From positions 1 through 5,606 of the forward strand of contig CAJPPS010000099.1 of the NCBI GenBank assembly GCA_905372595.1: a stretch of 5,606 bases of DNA. The letters are read 5' to 3'. The position numbers were made by a program, and so were the translations under genes. Below, piece by piece: positions 1 through 5,606 of the stretch. The stretch comes from an uncultured Capnocytophaga sp. Lineage in GTDB: Bacteria; Bacteroidota; Bacteroidia; Flavobacteriales; Flavobacteriaceae. Position 1 is the stretch's first letter. Each line of letters opens with the position of its first letter. The notes beneath the pieces were generated by a model. That model made no database searches, was not told where the DNA came from, and was given only the letters and a program-made list of their open reading frames with translations.

Positions 1-9
1 GTAATAAGG

Positions 10-342
10 TTATTTTTTAATAATATCCATTTTTTCAGCAAAATACTCACAGAAATCCCTCATTGTATCGGTCATTTTCTCATCTTGAGTAGCTTTGTAA
101 AAAGTATCCGCCATTGTGTGTAGGGTCTGATAGAAGAAAAGTTTCATTTCCTCTAGAGGCATATCCTTTGTCCAAAGATCAATACGTAGGGCTTCTTTAG
201 CTTTATGATCCCAAACGGCAAGGAACATCGCTTTGGCTTCTTGTAGGGCAACATCTCCATCAGGAGCTTCCCATAGGATACGTTCAGGAATGCGGTTTTC
301 GTCCAGTTCTACTTGTAGTTTTATTTCAGAAGTATGATTCAT
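10..342 (-). CDS. gldC: Gliding motility protein GldC
   Basis: This is a complete 110-residue protein, the normal length for GldC. It has no signal peptide or membrane segment, so it should be soluble. Family hallmarks I recognise are a WEAPDGD stretch near residues 24-30, LRIDLWTKDM at 52-61, and a C-terminal DFCEYFAEK at 96-104. In Flavobacterium johnsoniae, GldC is an accessory gliding protein: loss of gldC weakens spreading, whereas loss of gldB abolishes it. The ATG lies 5 bases after the gldB stop codon (TAA-TCTGA-ATG), so the two are almost certainly co-transcribed and translationally close. No promoter is visible in front of gldC. Its stop codon lies only 9 bases from the window edge, so the operon's end cannot be seen. 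The molecular activity of GldC is not established. The assignment rests on recognition of the conserved sequence plus the gldB neighbour. Confidence 0.93.
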   Translation of the reverse strand: MNHTSEIKLQVELDENRIPERILWEAPDGDVALQEAKAMFLAVWDHKAKEALRIDLWTKDMPLEEMKLFFYQTLHTMADTFYKATQDEKMTDTMRDFCEYFAEKMDIIKK

Positions 343-347
343 TCAGA

Positions 348-1301
348 TTATTTTTTAGGTTTATAATTAGCGTCTTTAAAGAGTTCTTCAGTAGGGATAG
401 TCCCTAGCTGTGAGAGGGGAATAGGGTGCTTTTGCATATATTGCTTAACAATAGAAAGCCCGATGAACTTACCAATACTTCCAGGGGATTGGTTGTCCAA
501 GTCCAGATAGAACTTGGAGAAGGGGGCAAGGTCAATGAATCGGTTTTGGACTTTCTTTTCGGTACTGTAAAGGAGCTGTTTGTCAATAAAATAGCGCCAT
601 ATCTGAGCTTCGTTCTCCACTGCCCATTCATACTTTTCGGATGTGTACTTGAGCAAGTCTTCTTCAGGGGTTTTGGGAAGAAACTGCTGGGCAAGGTAGA
701 GGAGCTTTCCCTCATAAATCATCGCATCAAGGAAGGTAGTATTGCGCTGAAGGGGAATAATAGCTCGTGCCAAAGATAGGGCAACATCCGTAGGGAGGTA
801 TTTTTGATCCAATTCTTGGGCAATATATCCTTCTATATCCACATAAAAAGGATGCTTAGCTCCCAAGTAGTTGTCCAGCCCAATAAGCAAGAGGCTATCG
901 GCATAGATTACACGGGAAGGATAATCCACATCGGAGGTAAGAGTAACTATCTTGGCAGGGGTAAAATGTGGAAAATAGTACTTCACGTGCTGGTAGATAT
1001 TCTTTATAGCTTTTTTCTGTTGGGAAAAATCACCAAAAGTCTTTGTTATTTCTGTAAAAAGCTCTTTTTGTAGTGAATCAGCCTGTTTTTCAGCCCATTC
1101 CTCATCAGAAGTATTATCAGGAAAGAAAAGGGGATATTTTGCTTTGACAAGTGGTAATTCTTTGGTAGGGGTATGGAAGAAGATAGAGTCCATACGCAGT
1201 AGCTTTACTTCCATTGGAATTTGGGCAATTTCCCTTTCAGTACGATCACAGCTTGCCAGAGCAAATAGGGAGACAAAAAGTAAAAATAGTTTTATTTTCA
1301 T
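348..1301 (-). CDS. gldB: Gliding motility lipoprotein GldB
   Basis: This 317-residue protein begins with a lipoprotein signal peptide: K2/K4, a hydrophobic core at 5-16, and lipobox LASC with the acylated cysteine at residue 18. The lipobox fixes the start codon, because no earlier or later Met would give a proper signal. After Cys18 the sequence is DRTERE, without the K-(D/E)2-type surface-export signal described for Capnocytophaga lipoproteins, so a periplasm-facing anchor is more likely. Conserved-looking blocks are YFPHFTP at 109-115, a DxDYPSRVIYADS stretch at 124-136, LDAMIYEGKLLYL at 191-203, LAPFSKFY at 258-265 and SPGSIGKFIG at 272-281. GldB is required for gliding in F. johnsoniae and is one of the Gld proteins tied to the gliding/type IX secretion machinery; its biochemical role is unknown. 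It is first in a gldB-gldC operon, divergent from menC. The frame is intact. Confidence 0.93.
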   Translation of the reverse strand: MKIKLFLLFVSLFALASCDRTEREIAQIPMEVKLLRMDSIFFHTPTKELPLVKAKYPLFFPDNTSDEEWAEKQADSLQKELFTEITKTFGDFSQQKKAIKNIYQHVKYYFPHFTPAKIVTLTSDVDYPSRVIYADSLLLIGLDNYLGAKHPFYVDIEGYIAQELDQKYLPTDVALSLARAIIPLQRNTTFLDAMIYEGKLLYLAQQFLPKTPEEDLLKYTSEKYEWAVENEAQIWRYFIDKQLLYSTEKKVQNRFIDLAPFSKFYLDLDNQSPGSIGKFIGLSIVKQYMQKHPIPLSQLGTIPTEELFKDANYKPKK

Positions 1302-1305
1302 ACGG

Positions 1306-1339
1306 CAAAGGTAAGAAAAAATATTTTATTTTTTTACAA
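1306..1339 (-). promoter_or_regulatory. Promoter of the gldBC operon (Bacteroidota type)
   Basis: Read on the minus strand, TACCTTTG (1313 down to 1306) matches the TAnnTTTG -7 element of Bacteroidota. A TTG at 1339-1337 lies 23 bases upstream, at the long end of the usual spacing for the -33 element. Only four bases separate the -7 element from the gldB ATG, so the transcript would be leaderless or nearly so. The element match is seen directly; promoter activity is inferred. Confidence 0.6.
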
Positions 1340-1349
1340 GGAAAATCAC

Positions 1350-1357
1350 TACTTTTG
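1350..1357 (+). promoter_or_regulatory. Probable menC promoter -7 element
   Basis: TACTTTTG matches TAnnTTTG and sits 22 bases before the menC ATG, which would give a short leader. The expected -33 region (around 1325-1333) is a T-rich run without a clear TTG, so the promoter may be weak or need help. That T-rich run lies inside the spacer of the opposing gldB promoter, so the two promoters overlap. Confidence 0.5.
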
Positions 1358-1379
1358 TCATTCCTTAATTTTCATTGGT

Positions 1380-2396
1380 ATGATAAAAGCAACTTTCCAG
1401 AAATATACCCTACAATTCAAACGTCCCGCGGGCACTTCGCGTGGGGTGCTTACAGAGAAACCTACATGGCTCCTTACGATAGAAAAGGACGGGCATCGGG
1501 GCGTAGGGGAATGTAGTCCGCTCCCAGGACTAAGCATAGACGATATGGCTGATTATGAGCGGGCAAAGCTCCTATGGGTTTGCCAGCATATTACCTTGGG
1601 CAAGGAGGCGCTTTGGGAACAGCTTGGGAGCTATCCCTCTATTCAGTTCGGGGTAGAGCAGGCTTTCCTTTCTTTAGAAGCCCAAGAGAAAGACATCCTT
1701 TTCCCATCGGCTTTTACCCAAGGGAAAGAGGCAATTCCTATCAATGGACTTGTATGGATGGGCGATAAGATGTTTATGCAACAGCAGATAAAAGAGAAAC
1801 TTACCCAAGGCTTTCGCTGTATCAAGATGAAAATCGGAGCGATAGACTTTGCCACAGAATACCAGCTACTTAAGAACATTCGTCTGGAATATACCCCTAC
1901 CGATGTAGAACTACGAGTAGATGCCAACGGGGCTTTCTCTCCCCTTGAGGCTTTAGAGAAGCTCCAGCGACTAAGTGATTTACAGATTCACTCTATAGAA
2001 CAACCTATCCGAGCGGGGCAGTACGAGGCAATGGCTCGCCTATGTGAGACTTCTCCCCTACCCATTGCTTTGGATGAGGAACTCATTGGTATTGCCTGCC
2101 CTGAGCGAAAAAAGGAAATTCTCCAGTGGATAAAACCTGCTTATATCATCTTAAAGCCCTCTCTTATAGGAGGTTATAGAGGTAGTGAAGAATGGATTAC
2201 CTTAGCTGAAAAAGAAGGGATTGGCTGGTGGGTTACCTCTGCTCTTGAGGGGAATGTAGGGCTTTCTGCAATTGCTCAATGGACTTATACTCTTGGAAAC
2301 TCCTTGCCTCAAGGTTTGGGTACAGGGAGCCTATATATAAATAATTTTCCTACTCCTCTAGAAGTAAAAAAAGGAGCCTTATGGTGGGTGAAATAA
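1380..2396 (+). CDS. menC: o-Succinylbenzoate synthase (enolase superfamily)
   Basis: MenC dehydrates SHCHC to o-succinylbenzoate in menaquinone synthesis; menaquinone is the usual respiratory quinone of Bacteroidota. The enzyme is cytosolic and Mg-dependent. The 338-residue protein has the enolase-superfamily layout: an N-terminal capping domain with GECSPLPG at 43-50, then a barrel carrying the catalytic set. K149 and K151 form the KxK pair. The metal ligands are D181 (in VDANG), E207 (in IEQP) and D232 (in LDEE). K259 (in ILKPS) is the second-face lysine. TSALEG at 286-291 and QGLGTGSLY at 311-319 close the active site, as in Bacteroidota OSBS proteins. All key residues are present and the frame is intact. 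A related dipeptide epimerase is the main alternative, but the C-terminal SALEGNVGLSAIAQW/GLGTG pattern favours MenC. No other men gene is in the window. The ATG at 1380 starts right before the capping-domain beta strand, which fits. Confidence 0.88.
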   Translation: MIKATFQKYTLQFKRPAGTSRGVLTEKPTWLLTIEKDGHRGVGECSPLPGLSIDDMADYERAKLLWVCQHITLGKEALWEQLGSYPSIQFGVEQAFLSLEAQEKDILFPSAFTQGKEAIPINGLVWMGDKMFMQQQIKEKLTQGFRCIKMKIGAIDFATEYQLLKNIRLEYTPTDVELRVDANGAFSPLEALEKLQRLSDLQIHSIEQPIRAGQYEAMARLCETSPLPIALDEELIGIACPERKKEILQWIKPAYIILKPSLIGGYRGSEEWITLAEKEGIGWWVTSALEGNVGLSAIAQWTYTLGNSLPQGLGTGSLYINNFPTPLEVKKGALWWVK

Positions 2397-2406
2397 AAAA
2401 AATGTA

Positions 2407-2414
2407 TATATTTG
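2407..2414 (+). promoter_or_regulatory. Probable promoter -7 element of the phosphate transporter gene
   Basis: TATATTTG matches TAnnTTTG in the 34-bp gap after menC and lies 16 bases before the transporter ATG, implying a leader of roughly ten bases. The best -33 candidate is a degenerate TGG at 2385-2387 with a 19-base spacer, located inside the 3' end of menC. Read-through from menC is also possible, since no terminator lies between the genes. Confidence 0.5.
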
Positions 2415-2430
2415 CACCAAAATAAGAACG

Positions 2431-4692
2431 ATGGAACAAATATATATTTTCACCCTCTCAGCACTCTTCGCTTTGGCTATTTTTGACCTAATTGTAGGGG
2501 TAAGTAATGATGCGGTGAACTTCCTTAATTCTGCCTTTAGCTCTCGTGCGGCAAGGCTCCGTACCATTATGATTGTAGCGAGTATAGGGGTAGGAATTGG
2601 GGCAATTTTCTCCAATGGAATGATGGAGATTGCCAAAAAAGGAATCTTCAACCCAGAGATGTTCTACTTTGAGGAGCTGATGGTGATTTTCGCTGCTGTG
2701 ATGCTAGCCGATATTGTTCTTTTGGACTTCTTCAATACAATGGGCTTGCCTACTTCCACCACTATATCCATCGTTTTTGAGCTCTTAGGAGCCTCGGTAG
2801 GAGTAGCTTTTGTCAAAGAACTGAAAGAAAAAGACCGTTTTTTCCACATAATTGACGGAGTAACAAATTATATCAATACAGGTAAGGTTGGGCAGGTAAT
2901 TTCAGCTATTTTTGTCTCAGTATTCATTGCTTTTGTGGTGGGTTCCTTAGTGCAATTTCTCGCTCGTATCCTCTTCACCTATGATTTCGAGAAGCGGATG
3001 CGTTACTTCAGTGGAATTGTAGGTGGGATTGCCCTGACAGCCTTGAGCTACTTCTTGGTAATCAAAGGTTTAAGTGGGCTCTCCTTTATGCATAAGGAAT
3101 ATCTAGACTGGATAGACCAACATACAGGTTTGCTTCTAGGTATTTTCTTCGTAAGCTTTTTTATCTTAGGGCAAGTGCTCTACTGGTGCAAAGTAAGCAT
3201 CTGGCGGGTGGTGATTCTCTCAGGTACTTTTGCCCTTGCGATGGCTTTTGCAGGCAATGACTTGGTAAACTTTATTGGGGTGCCGGTAGCGGCTTGGGAC
3301 TCCTTCCAATTATGGGAAGCGGCAGGTACACCAGAACGAACTATGACGATGGAATCCCTTAGAGAGAACGTACAGACACCTCAGATATTCCTTATCATTG
3401 CAGGTTCCTTGATGATTCTTACCATCTGGTTCTCTAAGAAAGCCCTTAATGTGATGCAGACTGAAATGAAGCTCTCTCAGCAAGGAGGAGGAAAGGAACG
3501 CTTCGAGGCAACAGGACTCTCTCGAGGGATTGTCCGCTTCAGTGTATGGATTACCTCCTTGATAGAAGCCCTTATTCCTAAGCGTACACTAGCATACATA
3601 GATAGCCGTTTTATAAAACCAGAAGAAACAAATAATAATATAGATAAGCCTGCGTATGATATAATTCGAGCAGCGGTAAACCTAGTGGTTTCCAGTAGTC
3701 TTATCGCTATAGGTACTTCCTTTAAGCTCCCTCTTTCGACTACCTATGTAACCTTTATGGTAGCTATGGGTACCTCCCTTGCTGATAGAGCTTGGGGGAG
3801 AGAATCAGCAGTGTTCCGTGTGGCAGGTGTATTCAACGTTATCGGGGGCTGGTTCCTCACCGCTGGGGCAGCCTTTGTAATGGGGCTTATCACAGCCGTA
3901 ATTCTCTTCTATGGGGAGATATACGGGCTTATTACAATGATTTTCCTTGTAGGCTACTTGGTAGTACGCAATGCCATTGCTTATCGCAAAAAACAACGTA
4001 AAGAGAAAGAAGCTCAGAAAAAACGTTTCAACAAGGAAGATCTTATTACTATTAGCGGAATTATGAAGCTCAGCTCCCAGAACATTGCTGGAGCGGTACA
4101 AACCATTGATGAACTTTACCATGAGGTCATTGATAACCTTGCTGTAGAGAACCACAAAGGACTGAAAGCCTGCAAAAAACGCGCTAAATCCCTTACTTCC
4201 GACATAGAAGACCTTAAGAGTGATATCTATTATTTTATCCGCTCTATTGATGATAGTTCCGTGACTTCCAGCAAGTTCTATATACTGATTTTGGACTACC
4301 TCCACAATATGTCCAATTCCATTAGCTTTATTGCTGATACAAGCTATACCCACGTGGATAATAACCATAAAAAGCTTAAATACAACCACATAAGAAACCT
4401 AAAAAACATTTCTGAACAGATGCAACGACAGTTCCAGAAAATCCTTGAAATCCTCAATGTATCGATGTATTCAAACTCTACTACCCAGCTTATCAAGGAC
4501 GTAGGAGCTATTAAAGACGAGATTTCTGAACTTATCGAGAAGCAAATACGTGATATTCGCACCACTGAATCCAGCCCTAAAAATACCAAGCTTTATTTCA
4601 GTTTGCTCCTAGAAACAAGAGTGCTTACCCGCTCTATTATCAATCTGATGACACTTTTCAAGGAATTCAAAGATCAGTATAGAGAAATGTAA
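2431..4692 (+). CDS. Inorganic phosphate transporter, PiT family, with C-terminal PhoU-like domain
   Basis: This 753-residue inner-membrane protein should import phosphate by cation symport. The two inverted PHO4 repeats are each marked by their signature: GVSNDAVNF at 23-31 with GLPTSTT at 105-111, and AGNDLVNF at 274-281 with KLPLSTT at 432-438. About ten or more hydrophobic segments run from residue 8 to 513, interrupted by a hydrophilic loop at roughly 290-315 and a longer one at roughly 340-410. A very basic linker at 517-533 (RKKQRKEKEAQKKR) leads into a roughly 210-residue soluble, helical, charged tail at 535-753 that resembles a PhoU-like regulatory domain. Many bacteria encode that partner as a separate Pit accessory gene; here it is fused, as is common in Bacteroidota PiT proteins. 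The frame is intact and the ATG directly precedes the first membrane segment. A degraded gene begins immediately after the stop codon. The exact coupling ion cannot be read from the sequence. Confidence 0.92.
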   Translation: MEQIYIFTLSALFALAIFDLIVGVSNDAVNFLNSAFSSRAARLRTIMIVASIGVGIGAIFSNGMMEIAKKGIFNPEMFYFEELMVIFAAVMLADIVLLDFFNTMGLPTSTTISIVFELLGASVGVAFVKELKEKDRFFHIIDGVTNYINTGKVGQVISAIFVSVFIAFVVGSLVQFLARILFTYDFEKRMRYFSGIVGGIALTALSYFLVIKGLSGLSFMHKEYLDWIDQHTGLLLGIFFVSFFILGQVLYWCKVSIWRVVILSGTFALAMAFAGNDLVNFIGVPVAAWDSFQLWEAAGTPERTMTMESLRENVQTPQIFLIIAGSLMILTIWFSKKALNVMQTEMKLSQQGGGKERFEATGLSRGIVRFSVWITSLIEALIPKRTLAYIDSRFIKPEETNNNIDKPAYDIIRAAVNLVVSSSLIAIGTSFKLPLSTTYVTFMVAMGTSLADRAWGRESAVFRVAGVFNVIGGWFLTAGAAFVMGLITAVILFYGEIYGLITMIFLVGYLVVRNAIAYRKKQRKEKEAQKKRFNKEDLITISGIMKLSSQNIAGAVQTIDELYHEVIDNLAVENHKGLKACKKRAKSLTSDIEDLKSDIYYFIRSIDDSSVTSSKFYILILDYLHNMSNSISFIADTSYTHVDNNHKKLKYNHIRNLKNISEQMQRQFQKILEILNVSMYSNSTTQLIKDVGAIKDEISELIEKQIRDIRTTESSPKNTKLYFSLLLETRVLTRSIINLMTLFKEFKDQYREM

Positions 4693-5045
4693 ATGTTACC
4701 CACCTTACGACCCTCATAGCAGAACTACAAGGGGTAACCGAGTGTATAGACGGAATACGGCAGGCGCAAGAGGCGTTCAATACGCATCGTGTAGGCTATG
4801 AGAAAACGTTGGCGCATAACGTAAAGCAGGATTCGGCTACTCAGATGAAAGCCCCTATGCTTACGCTCATCAACGAAAAGCTTGTGCCTTATGCCACTAC
4901 AATGAAAATGGTAGATGCGACCAAGTACCGCCATTTCGCCGATACTGTAACGCAAATCATCACCGATACGAACACTGCCATTAAAGTACGTTCCACTCGC
5001 AGTGCTAAAGGTAAAGATACCCCAACGACTTCCGCCAAGTCATAA
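4693..5045 (+). pseudogene. 3' remnant of a hypothetical protein gene (DUF6261-like)
   Basis: From the transporter stop codon onward, one frame stays open for about 116 codons and ends at TAA 5043-5045. It has no ATG before 4845, and its upstream boundary is a stop at 4680-4682 inside the transporter gene. The translation looks like real protein: LTTLIAELQGVTECIDGI, then an EKTLAHNVKQDSATQMKAP stretch, LINEKLVPY and KYRHFADTVTQIITDTN, ending in a basic tail, largely helical. It resembles the C-terminal half of a Bacteroidota hypothetical family I associate with DUF6261, from memory and not verified. The 5' half, start codon and promoter are missing, so I call it a truncated pseudogene joined directly to the transporter's 3' end. 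G+C in three sampled 60-base lines is about 50%, against about 32% in the next gene. A short protein starting at TTG 4809 or ATG 4845 is possible but unsupported by any start signal. Confidence 0.6.
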
Positions 5046-5062
5046 GCTTTTGGAAAAGATAC

Positions 5063-5108
5063 AAAACCCTCCCCACCAGTAGAGAATACTATAAGTGGGG
5101 AGGGTTTT
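5063..5108 (+). terminator. Rho-independent terminator
   Basis: A perfect 14-bp inverted repeat pairs AAAACCCTCCCCAC (5063-5076) with GTGGGGAGGGTTTT (5095-5108). The 18-base loop can form a further 4-bp helix (AGTA 5078-5081 with TACT 5087-5090). The stem ends in a T run on the right and, on the opposite strand, a T run on the left, so it could work in both directions. It lies 18 bases after the remnant's stop codon and is the first terminator after the phosphate transporter gene, so it probably ends that transcript. Confidence 0.88.
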
Positions 5109-5109
5109 A

Positions 5110-5137
5110 TCAATCGTCAATTGTGTATTATCAATTG
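5110..5137 (+). repeat. Heptamer-phased TCAATTG repeats
   Basis: Successive heptamers read TCAATCG (5110), TCAATTG (5117), TGTATTA (5124, degenerate) and TCAATTG (5131), all in exact 7-base phase. The perfect copies contain the palindrome CAATTG. The array starts just after the terminator and contains the -33 TTG of the downstream promoter. It may be a decayed intergenic heptamer repeat or a paired operator; the sequence cannot decide between these. Confidence 0.5.
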
Positions 5138-5150
5138 TTTTGTACCTTTG
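5121..5150 (+). promoter_or_regulatory. Promoter for the 94-aa ORF (Bacteroidota type)
   Basis: TTG at 5121-5123 is followed, after 19 bases, by TACCTTTG at 5143-5150. This is the best match to the TTG-N19-TAnnTTTG pattern in the window. The ATG at 5184 is 33 bases downstream. The location right after a strong terminator makes this an independent transcription unit. Confidence 0.72.
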
Positions 5151-5183
5151 TAACCTCAAAAACTATTTATACTATTTTCTATT

Positions 5184-5468
5184 ATGCCATTGGATATTGT
5201 TATTTTTAAGCAAGGAAAGGAGAAGGAATATGTGTCAATTGATGAAAAACTACATCAATTGATGTTTTCTCAGGACGCTATAAAACAAAGTAGATGCAGG
5301 GAGTTCTCTAAAATTAAGGATTATTACCTTACAGATGTTATTTTTATGGGAAAAACGCTTACAAACTTTATTGAAGACCTTAGAATGCTTTCACTTTCTG
5401 AACTTTCTCCTATAATAAAGCTATTAGAGCAAGCAGAAATAGAGAAAATACGTATAAGTGGAGACTAA
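5184..5468 (+). CDS. Hypothetical small protein, 94 aa
   Basis: I cannot assign this protein to a named family. It is 94 residues, without signal peptide, membrane segment or cysteine-rich metal motif (one Cys, at 38), so it is probably cytosolic. It starts with a strand-like MPLDIVIFKQG, followed by YVSIDEKLHQLMF at 16-28, KIKDYYLTDVIF at 43-54, and helices across about 57-86 (TLTNFIEDLRML, ELSPIIKLLEQAEIEKI). This small alpha/beta style, with a short strand then acidic helices, recalls immunity proteins of contact-dependent or polymorphic toxins, but that is only an impression. A good promoter lies 33 bases upstream. Sampled G+C is about 32%, clearly lower than in the remnant to its left. 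A second small ORF follows after 9 bases, suggesting an operon. The start is supported by promoter spacing, with no alternative Met until residue 27. Confidence 0.75.
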   Translation: MPLDIVIFKQGKEKEYVSIDEKLHQLMFSQDAIKQSRCREFSKIKDYYLTDVIFMGKTLTNFIEDLRMLSLSELSPIIKLLEQAEIEKIRISGD

Positions 5469-5477
5469 AATAAATAG

Positions 5478-5606
5478 ATGATGACGGTTATTGATATAGA
5501 AAATCTCTTAGATACTTGTAAAGATGAATATTTCTTAGTGGAAGAATCTACAGGAAATATATATTATCAATATAAAGAGGAAAAGAAAGTATTTATAAAT
5601 TCTGAT
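5478..5606 (+). CDS. Hypothetical protein, 5' part only (runs off the window)
   Basis: An open frame starts at ATG 5478 (or the adjacent ATG 5481), 9 bases after the stop of the 94-aa gene, and continues for 43 codons to the window edge without a stop. The visible residues (MMTVIDIENLLDTC, then a stretch with YFLVEESTGNIYYQY) are soluble and acidic, with helix then strand character, and have no signal peptide. Codon composition is A+T-rich like the gene before it, and the close spacing without a promoter suggests co-transcription. I do not recognise the family. The spacing and matching composition argue that it is a real gene, but 43 codons are too few to be certain. Confidence 0.6.
   Translation, partial: MMTVIDIENLLDTCKDEYFLVEESTGNIYYQYKEEKKVFINSD

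Noticed and set aside
426..779. 117-codon open frame on the plus strand
   Set aside because: It lies opposite the well-recognised gldB frame, has no start signal and looks like an antisense translation.
1380..2396. Dipeptide epimerase as an alternative identity for menC
   Set aside because: Both share the KxK...D...E...D...K set, but the SALEG and GLGTG C-terminal pattern fits Bacteroidota OSBS better. Some residual uncertainty is reflected in the confidence.
3805..4389. 194-codon open frame on the minus strand
   Set aside because: It is wholly antisense to the intact phosphate transporter gene, has odd composition (short hydrophobic and Cys/His-rich stretches) and no promoter element, so it is a shadow of the coding strand.
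4693..4719. TAAATG stop-start overlap at the end of the transporter, suggesting translational coupling
   Set aside because: The ATG opens a frame of only eight codons before a stop, and it is not the frame of the protein-like remnant.
4809..5045. 78-aa protein starting at TTG
   Set aside because: The same frame stays open upstream to the transporter stop and reads as continuous protein-like sequence, so the TTG is an internal codon of a truncated gene rather than a supported start.
1..5606. CRISPR array, tRNA, rRNA, insertion sequence or integrase
   Set aside because: I saw no regularly spaced repeats of CRISPR length, no cloverleaf-like or rRNA sequence, no transposase motifs and no flanking terminal inverted repeats around the remnant.

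Overview
The window looks like a chromosomal segment from a gliding-lineage member of Bacteroidota, most likely class Flavobacteriia. A Capnocytophaga-like genome would fit, but that is inference. The grounds are an adjacent gldB-gldC pair, a menaquinone-pathway menC gene, TAnnTTTG-type promoter elements in front of the genes, and moderately low G+C with A-rich start regions lacking clear Shine-Dalgarno sequences.

Layout. On the minus strand, gldB (a lipoprotein) is followed by gldC after 5 bases, forming a two-gene gliding-motility operon that ends almost at the left edge. A 78-bp region (1302-1379) with two overlapping, oppositely directed promoters separates gldB from menC (o-succinylbenzoate synthase) on the plus strand. 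After only 34 bp comes a large intact PiT-family phosphate transporter with its own promoter element and a C-terminal helical PhoU-like domain.

Straight after the transporter's stop codon lies about 350 bp of open but start-less coding sequence (4693-5045). It reads as the C-terminal half of a protein whose 5' part has been lost; the translation resembles a Bacteroidota hypothetical family I associate with DUF6261. It is followed by a strong 14-bp-stem terminator that probably now ends the transporter transcript.

To the right the character changes. A good promoter embedded in heptamer-phased TCAATTG repeats drives two small A+T-rich genes of unknown function (94 aa complete, and at least 43 aa running off the window). 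They may begin an accessory cassette, possibly of immunity-like proteins, but nothing in this window proves it.

The left four genes are ordinary core functions: gliding/secretion, menaquinone synthesis and phosphate uptake. I see no CRISPR, tRNA, rRNA, transposase or recombinase. The points most worth a second look are the gene remnant fused to the transporter's 3' end, the repeat-containing promoter, and the two unknown small genes.
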